A stretch of DNA of 25,723 bases from Bacillota bacterium (lineage in GTDB: Bacteria; Bacillota_C; Negativicutes; JAEYSJ01): contig JAEYSJ010000192.1 of the NCBI GenBank assembly GCA_023434855.1, forward strand, positions 1-25,723, read 5' to 3'. This document shows positions 1 to 5,961 of this stretch, one piece after another. Each line of letters starts with the position of its first letter. The stretch's first letter is position 1. Under the pieces are notes generated by a model. It saw nothing but the letters and a program-made list of their open reading frames with translations. It did not search any database and had not been told where the DNA came from. Both the position numbers and the translations under genes were made by a program.

Positions 1-263
1 CGATGAACTAATTCGTCAATATACGCATTATTTTCAACGGATTCTAAGGAAGCGGCGTCAAAAAAATCTCCGTCATATTTTTTTGACGCACTTCCGTCAT
101 GAATACACCAAGGACATATCCCTTCTACTTCTTCGATAGAGTAAAACGGCCCTACAAAGACATATTCCTTCTCTTTATCGCATACTGGGCAGTGGGTTTT
201 ATTCTTTTCAATTACTCTAGCATTAATTGGATCAGGATTGTACTTAAATCGTGGCAACTCCAT
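1..263 (-). CDS. CbrC family (UPF0167) protein, N-terminal part
   Basis: The reading frame starts at the ATG at 261-263 and runs off the window edge, leaving 87 codons. A strong AGGAGG lies seven bases before the ATG. The translation begins MELPRFKYNPDP. It has two CxxC pairs, CPVC near residue 25 and CPWC near residue 51, followed by an IHDGSA segment. This pattern (LPxFxYHPDP start, CxxC, then CPWCIxDGSA) is what I know from the CbrC/UPF0167 family, named for colicin E2 tolerance in E. coli; the molecular function is not established. It lies 26 bp downstream of the immunity-like gene and probably shares its transcript. Family confidence is good; the missing C-terminus cannot be judged. Confidence 0.75.
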   Translation of the reverse strand, partial: MELPRFKYNPDPINARVIEKNKTHCPVCDKEKEYVFVGPFYSIEEVEGICPWCIHDGSASKKYDGDFFDAASLESVENNAYIDELVH

Positions 264-289
264 TTTATACCCTCCTAGCTAAAAATCCC

Positions 290-676
290 TTAGACTTTCC
301 AACCAATATGAATATCTGACTCATGGTAAAATTCAATGACAATTTTAACTTCCGGACAAAATATCCAAGTATCAAAACTAACTGCCGTAACATCATCAAT
401 AACTAATAGTGCTTTCTTCAGATTAGTTTTAACAGCAGGTAATGTCACTTCATCCCAAATTATATAAACTTCCTCATTTAAATCGACATCTCCGATTTTG
501 GATAAAAGATTAGAGTATTGCAATCTTTGCTTTCTTTCAACTCTTCCCCAATCTATACGGCCCCAAGAAGTCATAGGAAACGATTCAGCCATTAAATTAT
601 AAAGTTCTAAGGTTTCATTAGTACTAAGCTCAGTAGAATCACCCAAGACTAATAAACACTCTTCAAATAATGTCAT
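290..676 (-). CDS. Putative CDI-type immunity protein, 128 aa
   Basis: I place the start at the ATG at 674-676 because an AGGTGG sits six bases upstream. The same frame is open further upstream but has no ribosome binding site there. The protein is acidic and contains TSWGRIDW, an IIWDE segment, TAVSFDTWIF and a terminal IEFYHE stretch. I associate that combination with small immunity proteins of contact-dependent inhibition or polymorphic toxin loci, from memory of the family and not from a search. No matching toxin gene is present on either side, so it may be an orphan immunity gene. It lies between an orphan 57-codon frame and the cbrC-like gene, all on one strand. Confidence 0.55.
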   Translation of the reverse strand: MTLFEECLLVLGDSTELSTNETLELYNLMAESFPMTSWGRIDWGRVERKQRLQYSNLLSKIGDVDLNEEVYIIWDEVTLPAVKTNLKKALLVIDDVTAVSFDTWIFCPEVKIVIEFYHESDIHIGWKV

Positions 677-756
677 TTTAGTCCACCTATAATTTAAACT
701 TTTAAAGCATAAAAAACTCTGCAGCTGTTGCTTAAGTACCATAAAAATCGTGTTAT

Positions 757-930
757 CTAAACCATCTTCCAAATAGCCCACAACGTACAATTTGCATGCT
801 CTTCATCTGGGTAATGCTCTTGTAATTTCAGCTGTATTTCCTTTGCTTTCTCAAAATCTTCAATTAATCCATATCGTGAAATCTCACACGCTGAAAATGC
901 TTTAAATTCCGCCCTTTGGCTTACCCGCAC
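757..930 (-). pseudogene. Orphan 57-codon reading frame, possibly the tail of a lost gene
   Basis: From a GTG at 928-930 this frame runs 57 codons to a TAG, overlapping the last bases of the upstream 334-aa gene. The translation has a protein-like composition: a charged helix-like segment (EDFEKAKEIQLKLQEHYPDE) followed by EEHANCTLWAIWKMV. The GTG has no convincing ribosome binding site, and the frame is open further upstream into the other gene. I infer that this is the C-terminal remnant of a larger gene joined to the end of the upstream gene by a deletion. A small coupled gene is the alternative. The family is not recognised. Confidence 0.4.
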
Positions 931-1925
931 GTCTGCTCTAATCCTTGTACGGCATTTTGGAATATTTCTTCAAGCATTTTCTTATCTAGATCAAATTGAG
1001 GATTAGATAAGGCATAAGAGTTAACTTCGATACTTTGGTCTGTAGTTGATATTCGCTCCGTTAAATTCAGTATTCCCTCCGCTGGATTATAGCTCTCTTC
1101 TCTCAGTAATATATCTCTTAATTCATCTATAATATCCTTTAATGATCGATTTTGAAAAACTACTTTTCCATATGTCTTTTCTGTATGAATTTCAAAGCAG
1201 TCTATTTGCCAGTTAACTTTCCACCCCTGCCATTTCTCTTTAATTCGCATTAGCAAACCAGGTGCATCATCAGCTAGCCAATAGTCAAGTGTTCGTTCTA
1301 CAATATCTATATGAAAACCACCTCTAGGAAGTCTAGATGTCCATTCTGATATGATCAATTCTTCATGGCCGAGAGATCTGTCAATAATATTAACTAGCTT
1401 AGGCCCATAGCACAAAAAATCTTCTATAATTCCATCCAAAGGATAGATCCGTGTACAGCCATCAATAAACTTCACACTGACAATGATACTAAGCCAGTCT
1501 TTTTCTTTGGGTGGACAAAATATAACAGTTTCTCCTTCAGTCTGTTTAAGGACTTTTGATTTAGGGTATCCCACATACTCTGCTAAGTCAGCAATTCCTT
1601 CTGATGCCCACTTTACGTTCCAACCTTCCCAGACTCGTGCTAAAGCCTCCATGTACACCCGCCGGAGGAGAATATCCTGTCGTAGCTCTTCCCCACCATA
1701 TAGTAAAAGTTTCTTTTTATCTAAATCAAGTACCGTTCCTCCTTCTGCCCATATCTCATCAAGCCAACCAGTTTCTTTATCTACCCTCTTTTGCATTTTG
1801 ATGAAGTTCAAAGCATGCTCTGGGCCCCAGAATAAATCTTTAGGCAAAGAGATTGCGCACCAATGGCTATAATATAAGCAATATGTAAAATTTTCGATTA
1901 TAATCAAGTTCGCCCTTTGTCCCAT
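921..1925 (-). CDS. Conserved hypothetical protein with MGQRAN N-terminus, 334 aa
   Basis: The ATG is preceded by GGGAG with six bases of spacing. The N-terminus (MGQRANLIIIEN, then YYSHWCA, then DLFWGPEHA) matches a conserved group of Firmicutes and actinobacterial hypotheticals I have seen before; no function is known to me. The segment VWEGWNVKW in the first half is echoed by KWQGWKVNW in the second, so the protein may hold two related halves. There is no signal peptide or membrane segment. It is the first gene of a minus-strand run that continues into an immunity-like gene and a CbrC-like gene, which suggests a toxin-immunity or stress-tolerance context. That link is inference only. Confidence 0.6.
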   Translation of the reverse strand: MGQRANLIIIENFTYCLYYSHWCAISLPKDLFWGPEHALNFIKMQKRVDKETGWLDEIWAEGGTVLDLDKKKLLLYGGEELRQDILLRRVYMEALARVWEGWNVKWASEGIADLAEYVGYPKSKVLKQTEGETVIFCPPKEKDWLSIIVSVKFIDGCTRIYPLDGIIEDFLCYGPKLVNIIDRSLGHEELIISEWTSRLPRGGFHIDIVERTLDYWLADDAPGLLMRIKEKWQGWKVNWQIDCFEIHTEKTYGKVVFQNRSLKDIIDELRDILLREESYNPAEGILNLTERISTTDQSIEVNSYALSNPQFDLDKKMLEEIFQNAVQGLEQTCG

Positions 1926-2083
1926 ACGATTCTCCCACCTCAGAGTTATTTATCTCTTCCGTGCAAAAAGCTACCGACCACCAATTCGCAAGTTCAAATA
2001 ATATATTGTTTTGGCTATTCTTTATTATCTTTTAAATCTCCTTTTTATCATAGCGGTTCATTAAAAGTTTCAATTGATTAGAA

Positions 2084-2113
2084 AAGGCTTCCAGTGAAAT
2101 GCCTGGAAGCCTT
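2084..2113 (-). terminator. Hairpin terminator, minus strand
   Basis: An 11-bp perfect stem (AAGGCTTCCAG / CTGGAAGCCTT) with an 8-base loop is followed on the minus strand by TTTTC. It would end transcription coming from the HEPN-like gene at 2350-3168. The T-run is short, so efficiency is uncertain. The rest of 1926-2126 shows no gene. Confidence 0.55.
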
Positions 2114-2126
2114 GATTTATTAGCAG

Positions 2127-2366
2127 ATGAAATTTGGCCTCTATTTTAATGAAGGAAACTCTTCAGGCAATACGATAGCCGATCGCTGCTACTGGGCGCG
2201 ACTTAGAACCGGCATGGATATTGTTGACGTAGCCATGGCTGCAGGGCTTAGTGCAGTGACGGTTAGTAAGGTTGAAAACGGCCGGCAGATCTCCAACTCC
2301 CTATCCTATATATTTAATCAGCTATTTTTTCGCTTAGAAAACTTACTCATTATACAATCTGCGTAA
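2127..2366 (+). pseudogene. Truncated XRE-type HTH gene
   Basis: This is a 79-codon frame. Residues about 24-58 look like an XRE/Cro helix-turn-helix: a YWARLRTG start, an AMAAGLSAVTVSKVENGR recognition region, then ISNSLS. After that the sequence turns into a low-complexity hydrophobic tail that does not resemble the rest of an XRE domain. No ribosome binding site precedes the ATG. The 3' end overlaps the convergent HEPN-like gene by 17 bp. I read it as a decayed regulator whose 3' part was lost or replaced. A functional mini-HTH is possible but less likely. Confidence 0.45.
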
Positions 2367-3168
2367 GTTTTAAGTAATTATAAACTACTTCTTCCTTGGA
2401 AATAACTTCCTGTTTGTAATTAAATTTCTTAGCCCCCCTTATTTCAATATCCCTAACTAACCTAGTAAGTAACGCTATAACTGAAATAACTTCATCTGTC
2501 GAAAGCGTAATCTTATCACCATATTTCCACGTAACTTCAGAAGTTCGAGACAAAAAAATTTCATTTACTATTCCTCTATTGTGGGTTATCAGGTTCCGAA
2601 TTTCAATAATTACTCGCAAACGATTAAAGTCATCTTTCTGAGATATTAGTTCAAAACCGAGCTTCTCCGAAACATATTTGGTCAAATCAAAAAAACCTTT
2701 ATACGACAACTGATGTACTCGTTTATCTGCTATATAACGTATTAATTCATCAAAATTGCGATATTCTAGAACTTCAGAAACAGTGATAGTATCATTACTC
2801 CGTAATGTATCAGGTCGATGAATAAAGACAGTAGTTAAAAAACCAGTGATATAATTAAGATACGTATCTATATATCTACAGTATAGCATTTCTAACAAAA
2901 GTGGTTGGTGACTAAAAAACTGCCTTATAGTATCGAGATTATGAGAAACCAAAGAAGTATATCTTTTTTGTTCTTCAGGTTCAGCAGTATCATTCAAAGC
3001 TTTTTTAGCTATTAATTTGTCTAAATCATTTCCGCATGATGTTTCTTGAACAAAACGTAAGAAAGTAAATAGTCTTACATGCTCAAGATAAAAGTCCGCA
3101 CAAGCCTTTGACATTGGCTCTGGAGGAACACCAAAAGATAAATCTCCTTTAATATTTATCGCAATCAA
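2350..3168 (-). CDS. HEPN-like protein of unknown function, up to 272 aa
   Basis: The protein is largely alpha-helical in appearance and AT-rich compared with dinB. Residues 191-196 read RNLITH, which fits the R-x4-6-H signature of HEPN domains, many of which are RNases in toxin-antitoxin or phage-defence systems. The motif lies in an IEIRNLITHNRG context typical of that fold. The start is uncertain: the frame opens with TTG at 3168, but AAGGAG lies only one base upstream of it, and the next ATG (codon 19) has no clear ribosome site. No partner antitoxin gene is evident. The family is not recognised beyond the motif. Confidence 0.5.
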   Translation of the reverse strand: MIAINIKGDLSFGVPPEPMSKACADFYLEHVRLFTFLRFVQETSCGNDLDKLIAKKALNDTAEPEEQKRYTSLVSHNLDTIRQFFSHQPLLLEMLYCRYIDTYLNYITGFLTTVFIHRPDTLRSNDTITVSEVLEYRNFDELIRYIADKRVHQLSYKGFFDLTKYVSEKLGFELISQKDDFNRLRVIIEIRNLITHNRGIVNEIFLSRTSEVTWKYGDKITLSTDEVISVIALLTRLVRDIEIRGAKKFNYKQEVISKEEVVYNYLKLTQIV

Positions 3169-3275
3169 CTCCTTTATAGCCCCTTTTAATAAATATAATT
3201 ATAAATACAATGGTATTTAAGTTTTTCCTCTAGAGAGAAGCCAAAAACGGTTATTATTCTAAAAGTATACAACAT

Positions 3276-4514
3276 TTACTTAAAATAAGAAATCGGATGA
3301 ATCACATGCTCATCCTTCGGATTAAACCCGGTTAACTTCCTATCGAACAGCATCGTACAGCGCTGCAGACTATACTGCCCAAACCGCTGCCTTATCTTAT
3401 CTATAGCTGATTCCAGCCCCTCTATTTGCGTCTTATCCCTATCAAACAGATCCAGCTGAATATGCCCATCAGCAGTCACCAGATCAGCTCCCCTGACACC
3501 TATGCTCCGGATCGCCCTATCCCACCGATAATTGGCCGCAAACAACTCCAACGCTTTCTGAGCAATATCCCCAGAGAGAAACGTTGGCACAGACAGCTTA
3601 CCTTGCCGATCAAATGAGTGCAGCTCCTTGTCACGAACGCTAATTGACACAGTTGTACACTTTAGCCCGTGATCCCGGAGCCGTGCTGCAACGCTCTCAG
3701 CTAAAACATAAACAATCATTTTTACATCCTCAAAGTTTTGCAAATCTCGAACCGCAGTGGTGCTATTGCCAACAGACTTAACTACGCTTTCCTCGCCAAC
3801 AAACTTCACCGGCGCCGTATCAAGCCCGTTTGCAAAGTGCCATAGCGTCTCTCCCCATACGCCCAGGAGCAAACGCAGGCTATGTATGTCTCGATTAGCC
3901 AGATCACCAATGCTGAGTACAGCCCGGTTTTGCAGCTTTGTGCGTGTAGAACGACCAACATACAGCAACTCTCTGACCGGCAGCGGCCACACCTTTTCAC
4001 GGAAGTTCTCTTTGGTGATAACTGTGGTTGCATCGGGCTTTTTCATATCGCTGCCGAGCTTCGCAAAGATCTTGTTCCAGGAGACTCCAACTGAAGCCGT
4101 AAGGCCTAGTTCCTCCCTGAATCGCTGCCTGATTTTATTGGCCACAGCTTCACCATCGCCGAAGAGCTTCTCCGTACCGGTGATGTCCAGCCAGCATTCG
4201 TCGACACCGAATGCTTCGACTCGGTCAGTATAATCGGCATATATTGATTTTGCCAGGCGAGAAAAGCGCAGGTATTTGCGAAAGTCGGCCGGCACTGCAA
4301 TGAGGCCCGGGCACTTTAGCTTAGCCTGCCAAATGACATCACCGGTTTTAACGCCGAGCGCCTTTGCCGGGCCGTTCTTGGCGAGAACGATGCCATGGCG
4401 GGCTTCGGCATCGCCACAGACAATGACCGGATTGTCACGTATTTCTGGATTGTACAGGCATTCCACGGAGGCATAGAAGTTATTTAGATCGACATGGAGA
4501 ATAGTGCGGCTCAT
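3276..4514 (-). CDS. dinB: DNA polymerase IV (Y-family translesion polymerase)
   Basis: This is a 412-aa error-prone polymerase that copies damaged DNA. Visible features are the palm metal ligands D9 (HVDLNNFYASVE) and D105-E106 (GVDECWLDIT), the likely steric gate Y14, the palm segment SVGVSWNKIFAKLGSDMKKP at 141-160, and a canonical sliding-clamp motif QLDLF at 353-357. That motif is internal, with about 55 residues behind it. The start is fixed by AGGAGG nine bases upstream. The gene sits behind a 77-aa gene preceded by two LexA boxes, so it is very probably SOS-induced; a hairpin in the 58-bp gap could attenuate it. Length is slightly above the E. coli enzyme. Confidence 0.95.
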   Translation of the reverse strand: MSRTILHVDLNNFYASVECLYNPEIRDNPVIVCGDAEARHGIVLAKNGPAKALGVKTGDVIWQAKLKCPGLIAVPADFRKYLRFSRLAKSIYADYTDRVEAFGVDECWLDITGTEKLFGDGEAVANKIRQRFREELGLTASVGVSWNKIFAKLGSDMKKPDATTVITKENFREKVWPLPVRELLYVGRSTRTKLQNRAVLSIGDLANRDIHSLRLLLGVWGETLWHFANGLDTAPVKFVGEESVVKSVGNSTTAVRDLQNFEDVKMIVYVLAESVAARLRDHGLKCTTVSISVRDKELHSFDRQGKLSVPTFLSGDIAQKALELFAANYRWDRAIRSIGVRGADLVTADGHIQLDLFDRDKTQIEGLESAIDKIRQRFGQYSLQRCTMLFDRKLTGFNPKDEHVIHPISYFK

Positions 4515-4542
4515 ATGCGATTACCTCCTCGAACAGAACATG

Positions 4543-4572
4543 ATAAAAAGGCCACATCTAAATAATGTGACC
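4543..4572 (-). terminator. Intercistronic hairpin/attenuator before dinB
   Basis: Directly after the stop of the 77-aa gene the minus strand reads GGTCACAT, a 7-base loop, then ATGTGGCC (8 bp, one G-U) and TTTTTATC. It has the form of an intrinsic terminator but lies between two genes expected to share one SOS promoter, so partial read-through is likely. Confidence 0.6.
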
Positions 4573-4806
4573 TCAACTTTCGATAAACCAGCGACCTTCA
4601 TCGCAGAAAAGATATACTTCCCGCCCATGGACCCGGCAAGTGTAGCGTATGCCCTGGCCGCCGGCTTTAAGTGCTGCAGCCATTCTTACATCCAGCACCC
4701 GGTCAACACTGTACACCCGTCCGTCTTCCCACGTTATTGACAGTGGCTTTACTTTACCGTCCCGGCTATGCTCCGCTGTTACATCCACGAATTTTTTATC
4801 TGACAC
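4573..4806 (-). CDS. Small SOS-controlled protein upstream of dinB, 77 aa
   Basis: I take the GTG at 4804-4806 as the start because AGGTGG lies five bases upstream in both copies of this gene. The longer reading from the ATG at 4828-4830 would begin inside a LexA box and lacks a ribosome site. The protein (MSDKKFVDVTAEHSRDGKVK, then SITWEDGRVYSVDRVLDVR, ending GRWFIES) looks like a compact beta-rich domain. I recall similar short proteins next to Firmicutes dinB genes but know no function; it does not resemble YolD. It is the promoter-proximal gene of the dinB unit. A truncated duplicate lies at 5628-5840. Confidence 0.75.
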   Translation of the reverse strand: MSDKKFVDVTAEHSRDGKVKPLSITWEDGRVYSVDRVLDVRMAAALKAGGQGIRYTCRVHGREVYLFCDEGRWFIES

Positions 4807-4824
4807 ATTTACCACCTCGATATA

Positions 4825-4836
4825 GAACATATGTTC
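4825..4836 (-). promoter_or_regulatory. LexA box 1 of the dinB unit
   Basis: GAACATATGTTC is a perfect palindrome that fits the Firmicutes LexA consensus (GAAC-N4-GTTC). It lies 18 bp upstream of the GTG start of the 77-aa gene and abuts a weak -10-like CATACT at 4837-4842, so bound LexA would block transcription initiation. Confidence 0.9.
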
Positions 4837-4851
4837 AGTATGCCCATTTTA

Positions 4852-4863
4852 GAACAGATGTTC
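4852..4863 (-). promoter_or_regulatory. LexA box 2 of the dinB unit
   Basis: GAACATCTGTTC (minus strand) is a second site with intact half-sites, spaced 27 bp centre to centre from box 1 and covering the expected -35 area. The pairing of two boxes suggests tight repression. Confidence 0.88.
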
Positions 4864-4887
4864 TATGTTGTAAAGTGGTAATAAAAT

Positions 4888-4914
4888 ACAAAAAAACCTA
4901 CCACTGTTGGCAGG
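4888..4914 (-). terminator. Degenerate copy of the ku terminator
   Basis: The minus strand reads CCTGCCA, loop ACAG, TGGTAGG, then seven T. It is homologous to the hairpin behind ku at 5923-5949 but carries a G-U pair and a shorter stem. No minus-strand gene now reads into it directly, in keeping with its being a duplicated by-product. Confidence 0.5.
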
Positions 4915-4972
4915 ATTAGCTTTCCAAATGTTGTAACTTAATAAATAAAGATTTTTTAGGAGTGATTTTCTG

Positions 4973-5500
4973 TTGAAAAAAATATTATCCATAGTCCTTT
5001 TTCTTATATTGTCATTAGGATCGGTAGTATATGCAAATGACATATCACAAGACGAAAAACCAATCATGCCAGTATTAATTGTAAATAATTCATTTCTAGA
5101 ACCACCATCTTATTCAGTAGCAAAATCAAAACCTGAATTGCCACCTCTCTTAATAAGTCACATTACAAAATCACTTGAGGCAAAATTTAATATCAAACAA
5201 ATAGATAACACTTTTAACATTCTGGATGTCGCAAGTATGGAAAAAGTCGATATCTTGGAAATATATAAAGAAGCAAATTATTCAAACATAATTTTAGTTG
5301 AAATTCTTCCTTCTCATATTTCATCACCAAGAAATTTTTATTCAATACATGTTAAAGTTCTAGATATAAAGAATGGAAAGTACCTCTACAACGGCAAACT
5401 ATGGCGTGAAATGCAGATGCCTCAAAGCGCTGTAAACGATATGGGTATTGAGTTGGAAAAAATCTTAAAAAATATATTCACTCATAGAGAAAATATTTAA
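4973..5500 (+). CDS. Secreted/periplasmic protein of unknown function, 175 aa
   Basis: The start is a TTG with AGGAG ten bases upstream. Residues 1-21 form a classic signal peptide (MKK, a hydrophobic core ILSIVLFLILSLG, cleavage after VYA). There is no lipobox cysteine. The mature part has a PVLIVNN strand near residue 32, a lysine-rich helix and NIILVEILPS, loosely like small exported proteins common in Sporomusaceae. An LpoB/CsgG-like fold is conceivable but cannot be shown here. It is on the opposite strand from its neighbours, lies between the two copies of the SOS repeat and ends with its own terminator, so it is an independent unit. Confidence 0.7.
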   Translation: MKKILSIVLFLILSLGSVVYANDISQDEKPIMPVLIVNNSFLEPPSYSVAKSKPELPPLLISHITKSLEAKFNIKQIDNTFNILDVASMEKVDILEIYKEANYSNIILVEILPSHISSPRNFYSIHVKVLDIKNGKYLYNGKLWREMQMPQSAVNDMGIELEKILKNIFTHRENI

Positions 5501-5533
5501 TATAAACCAGAAAACTAGCTTTTGCATTTGATA

Positions 5534-5571
5534 AATAACCCGCCCATCCCGAAGGATGAGCGGGTTATTTT
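5534..5571 (+). terminator. Strong intrinsic terminator behind the secreted-protein gene
   Basis: A long stem (AATAACCCGC with GCGGGTTATT, then CATCC with GGATG after one C-A mismatch) closes on a CGAA loop and is followed by TT. A plus-strand T-rich tail (TTATTTT) overlaps the stem end. It lies 33 bp after the stop codon. The symmetric AT ends could let it also act on the minus strand. Confidence 0.85.
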
Positions 5572-5627
5572 GCCCCCAAAAAACAAAACCGACTACCACG
5601 AATTTGGCAGGCGAATTATTAACAATT

Positions 5628-5840
5628 TTATTTAATTTGCGTAATGGTTTCTTCCCGCCCATGGACCCGGCAAGTGTAGCGCATGCCCTGGCCGCCGGCT
5701 TTAAGCGCTGCTGCCATTCTTACATCCAGCACCCGGTCAACACTGTACACCCGTCCGTCTTCCCACGTTATTGACAGTGGCTTTACTTTACCGTCCCGGG
5801 TATGCTCAGCTGTTACGTCCACGAATTTTTTATCTTGCAC
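5628..5840 (-). pseudogene. Truncated duplicate of the 77-aa SOS gene, 70 codons
   Basis: From the GTG at 5838-5840 (AGGTGG five bases upstream) the first 64 codons repeat the 77-aa gene at 4573-4806 with few changes. The frame then crosses the repeat boundary at 5651 and ends in an unrelated six-residue tail (ETITQIK region), losing the conserved aromatic end GRWFIES. No dinB follows; the next gene is on the other strand. Both LexA boxes upstream are intact, so it may still be transcribed during SOS. I judge it a duplication remnant, although a short functional protein cannot be excluded. Confidence 0.65.
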
Positions 5841-5858
5841 ATTTACCACCTCAGTATA

Positions 5859-5870
5859 GAACATATGTTC
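5859..5870 (-). promoter_or_regulatory. LexA box 1, duplicate
   Basis: GAACATATGTTC is identical to the box at 4825-4836 and lies 18 bp upstream of the GTG of the truncated duplicate gene. Confidence 0.85.
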
Positions 5871-5885
5871 AGCATGCCCGTTTTA

Positions 5886-5897
5886 GAACAAACGTTC
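5886..5897 (-). promoter_or_regulatory. LexA box 2, duplicate
   Basis: GAACGTTTGTTC (minus strand) keeps both half-sites. Compared with the box at 4852-4863 only the central four bases differ, which is the part LexA tolerates. Confidence 0.82.
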
Positions 5898-5922
5898 TGT
5901 GATGTAAAGTGGTAATATAATA

Positions 5923-5949
5923 CAAAAAGGCCTGCCACGATGGGCAGGC
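5923..5949 (-). terminator. Intrinsic terminator of ku
   Basis: The minus strand reads GCCTGCC, a 6-base loop, GGCAGGC, then CTTTTTG. The 7-bp GC-rich perfect stem and T-run lie 12 bp after the ku stop codon. Confidence 0.8.
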
Positions 5950-5961
5950 ATAGTAATCCGG

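Larger units (their letters stand above)
4617..4914. repeat. 298-bp direct repeat, copy 1
   Basis: This segment matches 5651-5948 at a constant offset of 1034 bp without indels. I count 23 mismatches by hand, about 92% identity. It carries a minus-strand terminator, two LexA boxes and the first 64 codons of the 77-aa gene. This is the copy that keeps the intact gene and dinB behind it. Confidence 0.95.
5651..5948. repeat. 298-bp direct repeat, copy 2
   Basis: This is the second copy of 4617-4914 with no indels. It carries the better-formed terminator directly behind ku, which suggests that the ku end is the original neighbourhood of this part of the repeat. The left edge is sharp at 5650/5651, inside the truncated reading frame. 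Confidence 0.95.

Noticed and set aside
3757..4233. Long open frame on the plus strand opposite dinB
   Set aside because: It lies entirely within the dinB coding sequence, has no ribosome binding site, and its translation is serine/threonine-rich shadow sequence.
4617..5948. Direct repeats as a CRISPR or transposon-end signal
   Set aside because: There are only two 298-bp copies containing a gene, operators and a terminator, with no terminal inverted repeats, no target duplications and no transposase.
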